From Spirometra erinaceieuropaei (Eukaryota > Platyhelminthes > Cestoda > Diphyllobothriidea > Diphyllobothriidae): a stretch of 64,000 nucleotides of DNA. The translations under genes were made by a program, and so were the position numbers. Location: positions 271,089 through 335,088 of the forward strand of contig CACRXP010000169.1 of assembly GCA_902702965.1 (NCBI GenBank), read 5' to 3'. Shown piece by piece: positions 24,516 to 36,489 of this stretch (positions within the stretch are counted from its first letter, which is position 1; the number at the start of each line of letters is the position of its first letter). The notes below the pieces were generated by a model that was not told where the DNA came from, ran no database searches, and saw nothing but the letters and a program-made list of their open reading frames with translations.

Positions 24516-27255
24516 TTACCATCGCTTATTGGCACATCTCATTTTGATCAAGCGCCATGGTTAGTTGTCCATATAAGAACCGTAGGTGATACATATGGCT
24601 GCAAAAATTTTTAAAAAAGCTCCAGATGAATAAATGTATCGCAATGTGCACGCAACCAGTCTCATTTTGTCGCCATCTTTACTAAAACACGATGCTTAAT
24701 TGGTTTTATATTGTTTCGGCCTCCGAAATATGGTATTTTTATACCTTCCAATGAACTTCCAAGTCTATTTTTCAAGAGTATGACTTGCTAATAAACTTTC
24801 AGTCATGCAGACTGACACTTAGAAACATGATTTCTAAACTTTACCTACTGCTTTTTAGTTTTTACAACGCGGCTGGTTGATGTCGACCATGAAGTTATGT
24901 CTTCCAAAAGGTGTTGGCTAAAACTTGTTGATGGCATACTTTTTATAAAAAACGTATAAAAGTCCCCCTTTTCAAAACAGACAGCCATCTCTGCTGTGGT
25001 TTACTATCCCCCGTCATCAGAATTTAAGTCGTTAGTATAACGTGGTTCACGGGGCTGCAAACTACTTGGCCGGCATTAACGAGCATCTTCCATTTTCGAC
25101 ATTAACAGAAGGCTGAAACATATGCTGCTAAAGCAAGACTTGTCAGATCGATTTCATCACTACTTAAACACTTTCTTCCTCAGTTATACATCAGTTCGGG
25201 TTTAAAGCTAAATAAATTAAAAGTATCCTGCAAGTATTTTGGTGTGTTAATAGGCTACCATGTTGACATATATGTATTCATGTCAGAACTCGAGAGGCTA
25301 CTTACAATTATAATTCATGACAGCGTTTCGTCATCTTAACACCCAAAATATCTATTAATTTCTGGCATTTTCGGCCAAATTTTAGAAAAAATTGGCATTA
25401 TTTGCTTTGTCGCTGATGTATTCGCCTCAAGAAAAGTTTCCCTTCTGCACAAGTTATTAGTTGCACCTGTTTTAAATCGGACTTTCGGAATTTGATTTTA
25501 TAAAATGACCACAAATATTCTCTTCTCAATTCTCCTGTGCTCCCTCGAATAAAATACGCTGCTTCTGGTCATCTCTACTCCAGAAGTCATAGTATTTCAA
25601 AAGCCCAATCTGGTGGTCAAGTTTATTGATAGTCTTTCAGGCACTATCCACAAATCAGGCATGATCCTGTGAAAACCTGTCAGGTTAGATCTGTACGCCG
25701 TTTTTCAAATTGGTGACACCTGCCTTAAATAGTCAATGAGTAATAAATAACACGGCAAGTCGACTGTTTTTGCTGCATATCCATCGGGCATATAGTCGCT
25801 TATTAAAAAAGAATTCTGATTGCAAAGTGCACTTGGTTCCCAATACGCTTTTCATTCGTAATAAAAATGACAGTCACGTTTAAGGCGCTTGCAAGAAACT
25901 ATGCGTTGACCGAGCCCTCTGCCAGGAACCCCAATTTTTAAGGAACTATGGATAAGGTCACATACGGGTTGAGATTGCAATGAAATTTCACTGCTAGACG
26001 ACATACACATGACAATTTTTTGCTTTGAGATCCAGAGTATGACCTAGATTTAATTGGTTTTCTGGAAACGGGAAAACCCTAGTTTGGGATTATTGTCCAC
26101 AAGGACCTGAAAGTCTGGAAGGGTCATTTTTGGTTTGAGTTATGGGCTTTTCCATTTTTGGGCTAGAATGCTGTTAAATGACGTCAAAAATGTAATTTCC
26201 GATTCTTCCGTTCTTTTGAGACAAACTTTTGAAAACGAAAGAAGCCTTACATGAATCTTAAACATCTCCAGCATACGATAACTTCTAGACAGCGATAGAA
26301 GTCTGCTTTTGGACCACATTGCTGGCTAATTAACCTCCCCGATTGTTGTCCGGTGTTTTCGGCCATGTAACTTTCTTGAAATCGAAGGCAATTTTGTTCG
26401 TTTTGGTTCACTTTAAGTTAGAAGAAGGGGTTTTTACGTAGGTAGGTGTTCATGTAAGCTACGAGCCTTTACAGATGCAGCAGTGAACATTGGATCCGGT
26501 TCCATTTTTTCCGGAGGACGAGAAAATTTTATCAACTGTTACCAATGATGACCTTCATATGCAGAAAATTATTTCAACATGTGGCAGCGATCGACCTTGG
26601 AGGATTTCAGCATTATGAGGCAGCTCAAAAGCCGCCGTCTCTCAAAAATTCCCAGTAGTTAAGCAATTTTGCTTGAAGGCCATATTAACTTAGCCGACAA
26701 CTGGCCAACCCCACAAGGCCACTTTTTTGTACGGCTCACGTTTATAGGAAATTAATGTACTTAGCGCTGTAGAATCCCGCGCAGAAACTTCTTACTATTA
26801 GTCGCACATTTTGAGCTCGTGTCATAAAAAAATCCATCCTAAATTTGCCTAGATGCAGACAATTGGGCTATTTTAGGTGATCATAGAAAACCGCGTTGTG
26901 CATCATACATGTTTGCAGTATTTCACGTGTTCCTAATAAGAGTCGTCTTTTAATATGCGATGTTCCGGAGTGATCCAATATTTTACGAAAACAAATATCC
27001 TACCATTATCTCAGTCTTCTAGTAAACTAGATTCGACTGTGGACGGCTATTTTTGTCAAGTTCAATGTGCAATAATTCTGGTTGTCGCAGTAAAACATTT
27101 CGCAACCTTGTGTTAATTGAGAATAAGGTGCTTCATCGACTTTCTTGGAGGAAACAATGAAAGCGGGCCGAAATGCTGTTCTCCAGTGGGTTTCTGAGCA
27201 GACGATTGGTTGCACACGGGAATATGGACTCAAAAGTACTAAAGGTGATTTCCGT
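24516..27255. other. No recognisable gene or repeat
   Basis: Strikingly poor in open frames (no frame of 60 codons until 27027). AT-rich. Nothing identified. Confidence 0.55.
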
Positions 27256-27352
27256 GTCCTAAATTTACTCCTAGCCTTAACACGTTCACAGTTCGAACCC
27301 TCCTAGCCCTTGTCATAACCCTAAAACTAACCTTAAACACAACTTCAACCCA
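27256..27352 (+). repeat. Degenerate telomere-like tract
   Basis: Loose CCTAA/CCTTAA units over about 95 bp. A bit downstream is ACTCAGGTGATTTTGCTAACC (about 27406), which faintly recalls the 3' end of element M, so this may be a highly decayed M copy. Confidence 0.45.
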
Positions 27353-27639
27353 CCGGAATCTAGGATAAGGTCGCCCGTTATACAAACGCTTTATATATTC
27401 GTGCCCAACTCAGGTGATTTTGCTAACCAAAGAAGCGGCGACTGTCAATCACCACACCTCTGAAGAGACTTATTAACGCATATACACACAGTCGCACACG
27501 TAGCCCACAGTCCCTAATCAAAAGATTCGACAGTGGGTATCCTTATCTAACGGCTGCAGTTAGGTGTGTGTCTTGGCCTTAAGGTTTGTTTGTGTGTGCT
27601 ATGCCACGATTCAGCAAATCATGGCATTCGCTGTCTGAT

Positions 27640-28060
27640 GTGCTCTGGCAGTTCTTTAAAACCTGGTCCCCTGCCGGTAGAAGCGCTAGCGCTCCCCCTG
27701 GGTATGCAGGTCGAGAGCATGGCTGCCCAATCATCCTCGTCTTTCTGACTCGTGTGTTTCGCTGTTGGTTGAAATCTTACACAAGTGTTTGTTTTGGACC
27801 AGGGGTTGTGGAGTGGTACTTCCAGATGCGGTTTCGGCCGCGCCATCCACCTGCGCCCTCCTCAGCTCCGGTCTTCTTGACCATGCCCTGACACCGGGCT
27901 CATGTGGGGGGGGATGAGAGTGTGTGGGAAATGCTGCGCAAGTCCACGCTTACTATAAGCTAATTCACGCGCAAGTCACCATGCCAGCTTCACCTTGCTG
28001 TGGAGCATACGGTGGACATCGACGGGCAGGGCAGTCTGAAATCTGTGAGGCCCTCACAGC
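27640..28060 (-). repeat. Family S dispersed repeat, - copy
   Basis: Reads on the - strand from GTCCACCGTATGCTCCAC-type sequence near 28020 through GCGCGTGAATTAGCTTATAG (about 27965) to the distal part with GAGGATGATTGGGCAGCCAT (about 27735) and the CCAGGGGGAGCGCTAGCGC end. Near full length, and directly followed by a second copy in the same orientation. Confidence 0.8.
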
Positions 28061-28074
28061 CTGGTAGGCGCTGG

Positions 28075-28475
28075 CAGTTACCTGGCACTTGATTCCCCGC
28101 CGACAGATGCGCGTGCGCTCCCGCTGAATATAGGGGCGGTGGGCATGGCTGCCGAGTCATTCTCGTCCTTCTGATCCCTGTTGCGTCATTGTTGTTGGTG
28201 AAAAATCCTGGTCAGGCGTATCTTGTGGACCAGGGAGTGTGGTGGCACGCAAAGGTGTGGGTCCGGCCGTGCCATCCATCTGGGCCCTTCCCGCCTCCGG
28301 TCTTTTCGACTGTCTTGACACCGGACTCAGGTGGGGGAGAAGGGGAGAGTGTGATAGGTGCTTTCCAAGTCTGCTACCACTATAAACTAATTCACACACA
28401 AGTCACTGTGCGCGCCCTCACTCAGCTGTGGAGCACACGGTGGACGTTGTCAGAATCGACGATCGAACTTTCTTT
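28075..28475 (-). repeat. Family S dispersed repeat, - copy, in tandem with the previous one
   Basis: Same order of blocks as 27640-28060, in the same orientation, so the two copies are head-to-tail with about 15 bp between. Contains the CACACTCTCCCCTTCTCCCC segment and a GAGAATGACTCGGCAGCCAT end. Confidence 0.8.
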
Positions 28476-28739
28476 TAAAAACTAACGCGATGACAACGCG
28501 CTGCATCAGGCACGGTGCAAGGTGGGATGCCACGCCGCTCATTTAATCAAATCTCAACTTTAGGCCGCAAAGTTAGGAGTCCAGTTCATTGCGGCGCTAA
28601 GCGGGCAGCTAGGCCCTTTTACTTGAAACGAGTAGCAGTGTATATTTCATGGTATGGCTTCTACAGCACATCCGGAGATTAATCTCTCCTGAGAGGGCTG
28701 CTTTCCCATCAGACAGAATATTAGTATCCGGAAAGAGTG

Positions 28740-29060
28740 GGATGCGATCGCTGGAACAGGTGTTTTATTCGCTTGAATTTTCAGATTCAAACTCAAGCCA
28801 CCCATAAGGGACAACCGCAATTAGTGAAGATGAATGTGCTAGGGGTTCAGTATTCAAGGGATAAAGTTGCCATACCACACATGTCTACCATGATTTGCAG
28901 CTCACACACCCACCTCCGGTGGTCGTTATTGTTGCGATGATTGTTTGCTCAGCCACAATTTCATCACTGGTGTTAATTGGCGTGACTGTCTCTGATGAGA
29001 CGTTCGAGTGACAATCCGAAGTGTTTAGAGGATAAAATTTTTGTTCCAGCGGTCTCATCT
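28740..29060 (+). mobile_element. Inverted-repeat element P, longer diverged copy
   Basis: Left end GCGATCGCTGGAACAGG (28744), right end the reverse of GAGACCGCTGGAAC (about 29043-29056). The internal block GACTGTCTCTGATGAG..TTCGAG.GACAATCCGA (28984-29020) matches the centre of the short copy at 33544-33698. No transposase. Confidence 0.6.
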
Positions 29061-29649
29061 CCTCCTTCCCAAGAGCTACCTGGAATTCATCTTTTGTTTC
29101 TCTCAGCAACATGGGCATTCATTTCGTTGTCTCGAAGCTCCTTATTAAAACCTCTTCCACCTGACCGTTATTACCCCGTTTGCAGTCGGCAGGACGTATC
29201 CGTCTGCAACTTGACCTATGGAAGTTCAAGTTCAGTGTAGTGCTGACCCAGGTTCAAAGCCTCAACCTCATTGGCTGGTAGTGAGAGCAAGCCGGTCGTA
29301 GAGGGAAAATAAACCTTTTGGCTTGATTTGACATACGCAGCTTCTGTTTAGCATATGGGGAAAAAGATCTTTTCTCCAAAATACCTGTTAGTTAAGATTT
29401 GGAGGAGCAAAAAGAGCTTCAACAGGCTGCGCTGTGGCGAGTAAGGATATTTTTCTCATCGCACATCTCTGTGCATGCAAGGACATAAGGCGTGTCTTCA
29501 CTTCCTTTTTTGATTCCAATATGTCGGAGAAGAATACAGTTTCCAGATATTTTCGGCTAACGCACGACTAAAGAACTAACTGCAGGCGTAGAAATAGCCC
29601 GCAGAAGTCAACAAACACCTAAAGTGATTAATCGAGCTTCCAGTTGACA

Positions 29650-29830
29650 GTTCGACCATGGAGAATCGCGATGTCCACCCTGTGCTCCACAGCGTGTTGG
29701 GTGTAGAACTTGCGCAGCATCTGTCACACTCCCTCCTCCCTCATACCCTGGACCTCATGGCAAGAAAGAGTCAGGGCGACCGGTGGCGGGTTCAGCCACA
29801 ATGGCTGACAAAACCAGACAGCCCACGCAC
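29650..29830 (+). repeat. Family S dispersed repeat, partial + copy
   Basis: Starts with ACAGTTCGACCATGGAGAAT and ATGTCCACCCTGTGCTCCAC, then skips the GAATTGGTTTATAAT segment (internal deletion) and resumes at GCGCAGCATCTGTCACACTC. Confidence 0.65.
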
Positions 29831-30004
29831 AACGAGCCCATTTTCCACAAAAAAACAAGGAGGCGACTCGGGCCCCTACTAGGTGGGAGTGTCATAGAGG
29901 TCACATTAAGGGGGAGTCGAACTCCAAGTAAGGCGCTTTGCACATGAGTTTTCTGGGTTTATTCTGTACGTTCTTGCAAAGGCCATTTTAGCGCTTGCAA
30001 CTTA

Positions 30005-30345
30005 ATCGTCATCCTCGTCCTCCTGACCCCTGTTGGGGTGTTGTTGTTGGAGGTGGCGGTGGTGGTGAAAAATCCTGGTCAGGTGTACGTTGTGGACCAG
30101 GGGGTGTGGAGTGGAACGCCAAGGTGCGAGCTCGACCGTGCCATCCACCTGCGTCCCCCCGTCTCCGGTCTTCTTGACTGTGTCTCGACACCGGGTCCAG
30201 GTGTGGAGTGGGGAGGAAAGAGTGCGGTAGATGCTGCGCAAGTCTACTATCACTACAAACTAATTCACGCGCAAATCACTGTGCCTGCAGCATCCTGCTG
30301 CGTAGCACACGGTGTACATCGTCGAAGTCGACGGTCGAACTGTTG
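30005..30345 (-). repeat. Family S dispersed repeat, - copy
   Basis: Contains, on the - strand, GTTCGACCGTCGACTTCGAC, GTGAATTAGTTTGTAGTGAT, the CTTTCCTCCCCACTCCACAC segment and the distal GTTGTGGACC / GGATTTTTCACCACCACCGC part, in the same order as the other copies. Short GGT/GTG tandem units (30045-30067) lie inside it. Confidence 0.75.
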
Positions 30346-30764
30346 TTGGTGATTGCAAGGTTTATTCCTCCTCCGGATAACCGATGCCTGTCAGTCAAAG
30401 AACCAGGAATTTTCAGAGCAAGCAATTGCAGTGCTGCTCAGCTATATATCTAATAGTTCAACAAAAATAGTTTCAAATAAAGCGATAAAGGTTGCCTTGC
30501 CTATGCATTCCGTCTATATTTTGTCCATGAATCCACAAGTGGTTGTTGATACAATCATACTGAATAAATACAAAGACAGTTGGTGGTCAGTTTAGTTGAA
30601 CATTTAATTTCAAAAGTTCAAAAACAAACTCTCTTGATCTTCTGTGGGTGAACACCAAAGTAGTGGACTATTTACCCGCTTAAAAAGACCTCAGGACTCT
30701 TAATAGTGTCCGAACAGCTTGAATACTGAAATGCCTGACTGCATCTTGAGGGACTTCGAACGTC

Positions 30765-30960
30765 ATTACCGGCCATGTGCGGCGCAGTAAGGTGGCCGTA
30801 GGGACGGTGACTTGCCAGTGAATTAAGTTATAATGATAGTAGACTTTCGCTGCATCCACCGCACTCTCTCCCCCCCCCTCATCCACCTGAGCAAGGTGTA
30901 ATGACAGAGTCAAGAGGGTCAGAGGTGGCATCGAGCGCAGCGGCTGGAAAAGCTAAACAG
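30765..30960 (+). repeat. Family S dispersed repeat, partial + copy
   Basis: Includes GGACGGTGACTTGCCAGTGA, TTATAATGATAGTAGACTTT and CATCCACCGCACTCTCTCCC, then the TCAAGAGGGTCAGAGGTGGC segment; it stops before the distal half. It faces the - copy at 30005-30345. Confidence 0.7.
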
Positions 30961-33543
30961 ACCGCTCGTGCGTGTCACATACGCCTCCATATGGAGGGAA
31001 ACTCGGACCAGTGAAAGCAACTAGGTCATCTTGTATGTCTGACCTTTCCTTGATCATAGCTGGTCCATTGCTCTTCGCGTTCATTTGCACGTTTCTGCGT
31101 TTTCTTCGTTCGTGCTTCTATCTCGTTCTGAAGTGACCCGTATCACTGATAAGACTCTGTGTCTCAAACCATGGTCTTCCTGTTTTCATATTAATTTTCT
31201 GAGCATATCCGATCAGGAGTGCATTCATTACCTATTGCCCATGTCACCAAGCGCCAGTAAGCGTTTACTTAGCCGTCACGAAATATATTGGCACCATTTA
31301 AACCCGTAGTTTCTGCTTGTAGTAAGAAGCTTAATCATTGTTTTGTTTACTGTCCTGCAATTTTTCTTTACCCACACCTCCCTCCTGTGGTTAGCCCTTG
31401 CGCTCGATGTCTTCGGGGCAAAGAGTGTGCTACAGACAGACCCTGAGCGACGGTCGAGAAAGACGATGGACACGTGTGTGTGTGTGTGTATGGGTGTGCG
31501 TATGTCTAGCTGTCATGCACACTCCTGCTGATAATCGGCCACCTGGCGTGTTATGAGAGAGCGCCAATCACCCGACAGTACATCAAGCCTGGGAGACGTG
31601 CGCGCATGCACGCGAGGCCCATCACTTGTTGAAGCGACCCGCAGAGATCTTCCATACTAGTTTCAACCTGCTTCGTATGTCGGACACAGCACAATTTAAC
31701 CTTAGGTATTACCATCAGTGCGTCTGCGCCAATCAAACACTCCTCCTCCACGCTCACAACCCGTTGTAATCGTCACAAAAAACCTTTCAACTGGGGCCAT
31801 ATAATTGTCCGCAGGCAGTGCTGTTGAAACGCCTACAACCACATAGACCGGTTTCAAATTATTTCTGCAGTTCCAGCATTGAACCGGGGAAGGCCGAATA
31901 GCCCTAAAGTTTTCTTCACCGGAACTCCGTCATAGAGGCTAACTGTTCGCGAACAATCCTCTTGTGCTCCGTTGAAAGTCATCTACGCCAACTGGGTGAG
32001 TTGTTTCAGCTTTAGAATGCAAGAGTGAAAATATTTTAAAAATACAACACGCACGGGAGTCTGTTGATTATTGGAGAGCGCGTTGAATTAGAAGGCATGG
32101 CTGCCTGACGGCAATTCCGGTCTTCCTGTTTGTCGTTTACTTAACCTCGAACCTTTAAAAGTTGCCACGGAAGCAAGACCTGTTATGAGCTTTCAAAAAA
32201 CAGGATGTTTTGCGCGAAATGTTACTCCATTAAGTTCCTGGCATAATGCGCTAACAAAGAGTCTGGACAAGTGTTTCTTCAGTTTTTGTTAACGCACCTT
32301 ACGACTATTTTGGACTCAGTATTTCACCGATCTGATTACAGGAGCGAACGTTCATGTTGAGTCTAGGCCTCAAGGCTACAACCTAAAGTCTTCCTATGTG
32401 GACATATTAAGACTAACAGTGCCGGTTTACGAAGAACCATGAAGAGCCCACCAACCTCCTCCGGCTTATTTGGCGTCGTTAGTCAACCATGTCCGGCCAT
32501 TGTTTCTGGACGACGGGCGGCAAATAAGTTAAAAATAACTAATCCACTCTGCTTCACCTTGTCGGTATTTCGTCTGTTGATCATATAAATGCTTAAATAT
32601 CTAAAGCGCGTCCCTGGGATCGACTCAAGCGGTTACGGGAGAAATTATAACGCGAACCTTGTCAAAGACTTACCGTTTCTGCTTCATCTTTCCTGGATTT
32701 TGGGCTCAAAGAAATTGCCAGAATTGTATCTTAGGCTTTCATCTTTTTTGAAGTATGGACTCCGTTGTCAAATCTGTAAAAATAAGCGTGAAGGGAAGGA
32801 AACATGTTTGTACTGCTCATTTTGGGGGCCACCCATCCTTATTTCCCCGTCAGTAAGCCCCGCTAGTATCTTCGAACAGTGGCCTGTACAAACATTAGTC
32901 ACAGGCAAAGGGTTATTTCGTGTACATTCTGAATGGGATTAGAGACTATGTACTCAGCCTAATCGACACACTCATTGGCAAATTTCCTGCTATTGCTAAA
33001 AGGAAACTATATCCCATACCAGCAGGTACTTTATCCCGACATACTCTTGGCATAGACAATATCTGGAAGTCCAAACCGTCTTTCATCAATATTTTGCTGC
33101 TGCTCAGTGCAAACGGTAGTCGTCTGACTGATCACTTTGCCCCCAGCGCTCTGCATTTCCCCTTCAGTGAACGATTTTGATTTTGTCAGGAATCGTTGGA
33201 CTAACTTGTACTGGAATCAGCAGCGCAAAACATTTCAGGTCAGGCCCCAGTTTCATAGAAACAACTGACATGAAAATATGACCAGTCTGGGTGGCAAACC
33301 TTACATGTCCAGGCTTTGACGAACTCCGCTCCGAAAACTCTACTCAGAGATCGTTTATTAATTTCTGAAGAGTTGTATTCGTCGGAGGTGAAGGTCTCTG
33401 TGTGGCTTAGCAAACGCAGGTCTTGAGGGAATTGCGTTCCTGCAGCAACTGTGTGGTGTAGCATTAATGGGTTAACTGAGTTCCGGGCGTTTTAGAAACC
33501 TTAATATTGCCGATAAAAGCGAAGATGCGAGTTCCAGGAACTA
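30961..33543. other. No recognisable gene
   Basis: Contains only the GT microsatellite listed and open frames up to 117 codons (32589-32942) with no domain signature. Confidence 0.45.
31470..31505 (+). repeat. Short GT microsatellite
   Basis: A run of about eight TG units followed by TATGGGTGTGCGTATG. Confidence 0.75.
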
Positions 33544-33698
33544 GTTGATCAGAAGAAGAAGCGATCGCTGGAACGGTGGCTTTATTCGCCTGACAGTTGC
33601 AGAACTGCAACTGTCTCTGATGATGGATTCGAGAGAGAATCCGATACTTCAGGCGAATAAAGCCATTGTTCCAGCGATCGCTACTTCTTCTGATCAAC
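33544..33698 (+). mobile_element. Inverted-repeat element P, compact 155-bp copy
   Basis: The outer 50 bp at each end (33544-33593 and 33649-33698) are reverse complements at 47 of 50 positions. They include GCGATCGCTGGAAC and GGCTTTATTCGCCTGA. The 55-bp centre contains two further small palindromes (around AGTTGCAGAACTGCAACT and GGATTC..GAATCC). Related to 28740-29060. It has no coding potential and no clear target duplication. Confidence 0.8.
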
Positions 33699-34919
33699 CT
33701 TAATATTTGCAATTTAAACCATCTATTAGTACGGAGGAAAGCGGTGTGCAAAGTAAAAAATAAAGCATGGATCCAACCCTCTCAGCTTTATGCATGCCTG
33801 TTCCATCGTTTTGCGATAGCTAACGGTAATGAGGAATGTGTTAATTTGTTATGAGGACGGATTCCCCAAAAGATACCTCACTCTATTCTCTCCCTCACAT
33901 ACACCTCCGACGTTCTTCTTGTGTGGTATTTAATTAGTTACTTGTTATCAGCCTATTTTGATGTTGAGGTCTGATGGCGGTCAGAGGAATATCATGAAAT
34001 GTTTGACGACGGGAAAAGGGTGGAATTTTTATCTGTTGGGACACGCAAGGGAGGATCATAAAACATATGAAGATTACTATAAATTAACATTTTTAGACCA
34101 TATCTCGATTTCCATTAAAAGATGCTTAGCGGTCTGTGTTGTTTTATGTGAGTCAGAAGTTGCAGATACATTTTATGTCACCAGACTAGATTATTCGAGT
34201 GGACTGACAATCTACTATCCACAAACTCGTAATTCCTTCATTGACGGAGCTTCCACCACACATTCCATCACATTTCTCTACAATCTGTACTAATTTTCAT
34301 ATTGAGCGCAGAGGCATGGAGAAGGTACCCTGTTGTCCTGCTGTGATTCACTGTTTCAAGAGTTCTTGCCGAGCGAAACACGCAGTTAAAATTTCATAAG
34401 CTATGCGAAATATGGGATTTGAAATTTTCTGAGAGGAAAAGTTGTTTGGCGGACGTTCGCCGCGCCTAACTGCCTGCGGATGAGTCCGATAGTATCAACA
34501 ACCCAGCCAAAGCCCACATAAGGAAAAACTAATGCATCATAACTTTGTTCAAATGGTACCTCACGTTCGAGGAATATAGCGGTTCAGACGGAGAAAAACT
34601 TGTCTGGTGAAAATTGTCCTAGCATGCAAGAGAAAGAAGCGGGAGGAGGAGGATTTCTTTGCTGCGCTAGTATCATTAACGTCGCTGAAACCAATACTAG
34701 CACCTTGAAGGCACGTTTGATAGCTTATAAACTGGTTTGATTATTCGTATCATTTGTTTGTATAAATTCCTCAAAAGCCCCCGGTAGATGCTCCTCGAAA
34801 ATTCTGTGTCACTGTCGAAATGTCCATCCCTTGTTCAACTGCACGAATAATTTGTATCCCAAGTGGATATTTGATAATTGCTACAGGCGTCATGCTATTT
34901 TATGCCCTCCTGCAACATC

Positions 34920-35140
34920 ACACATCTTCAAGCAAATTTGTCGCTTTCCCATCTAGAAATCTAACAGCGTCTCGGTGAATCTTCTCGCTAAATTTTATCA
35001 GTCCTCACTCTTCTCCATTTGGAAGGCTAAAACACAGACGTCCATCTTTCAGACATAGATACATGTAGCTCTTCTTTAAGACAGTAATGGTACATTTGCC
35101 AACAGGCTGCCCCCATGCAGCACAATCAGGACAAAACAAT
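34920..35140 (-). pseudogene. Possible zinc-ribbon fragment of a lost transposase-like gene
   Basis: One - strand frame reads ELFCPDCAAWGQPVGKC, then YMYLCLKDGRLCFSLPNGEE, a stop, then a further 30 codons open (GLIKFSEKIHRDAVRF). The spacing CPxC...C-x6-C and the following basic/serine stretch recall the zinc ribbon of ISXO2/IS1595-like transposases. It is short, interrupted, and flanked by nothing recognisable, so this could be chance. Confidence 0.2.
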
Positions 35141-36489
35141 TCGGCGCTAGCTCTATCCTTCTATTTTTCTTAGAACTCGACTCGAGTGAATTAGTATATT
35201 TAAGGTCTACAGTCCCAGACCGAAAATTTTATGCATGAATATTTGAGCCGAAGTCCATCAGCCACGGCGGATAACCGCGTAATTTTTAAGGAAATTAAAT
35301 AGCCACAATTTCTAAATGGGAGTATCTATCAGAAAGCAGACAGGGAAAGCTGGAGGACCCACTGACGAACCAAACCCCTCGCAGCTGTGTCATTCAGCAG
35401 CAGAATATCGACGAAACACGCTGTATGGACTTACGGCTATTACCTGCGCTGTTACTATGGAATCACCTTAACCTATCCTTATAAGAATTCACAAAAATGC
35501 CCAGGAGCGTTGGGAATAATCATCAGCACAGATCGTCCAGTCCTCCTCGGTACTTTGGGGAACAAATTTCCTCACTTCGCTAGGAGTAAGACTGCGCATC
35601 CTTCCGCACACATTTCTAATAAGTATAGGGCACTGGTTGCTCTCTCTCTCTCCGCCAAGCAGATTAAGATATTTTCCACAGCATCGTGCATGACATTCCT
35701 GATTCCTCGTTTACTGTTTACCTCTGTGCGTCTGTACATCTTTCTCCTGCAAGTTCAGCGCACAACGAGACAGACCGTCGAAAAGAGAGAGTTTTACCCC
35801 TGTCATAGGCATTCTCAGGTGCACCTATAAAGGTGATGTCGTTTACTCTGTTCCAGTGACACAAACACATCGAAACCCCATTTGTCGACCTCAAAAGCTT
35901 CCCTATGCATACTTCCCACCGTCAAAAATTTAAGCTTTCTGGAACGTCCGCAAGCTTCTTGAAAAGCGCCTCAACAATATTTAAGTCACTTACAAATCTC
36001 CTGGTCATGATATTTATTAAAAAGGAAAGAACTTCCAGTATATTTCTTTTCCAAAGTTCAGTTTAACTGCATAAGTGAACGTCGAGTAATGTAAAACGAA
36101 TAATGATTGTTCAAAATTCTGAATTTCTGACCTGGTTGGAGGTAGTTCTGTTCACTTGGACAATTTCTTCTATATCCTTTATAAGCTTTCAAAGGTCAGT
36201 AACTAAGACATTATGCTAACTGGTAGGTAGTTTGAGAGTTTCGTGAATTTGGTTTTTGGAGCACAAACGCAACATCCAATTCCCGATGATCCTTCGGAAG
36301 TTGCTCGAGGGCCTTAGTAAACGGTTAGCTTCTAGGTGCGACGACTGGCGAACTGTCGACACAAGCATGAAGTTGGGCGTGCGGATCATATTGCATACTT
36401 AATCGGGTAGTTACCGTCGCGTTATCCGATAACATCAATGTGCACGCGTTGCGCAGATGATTTACGGTCAGCTAACAAGCATTAACATG

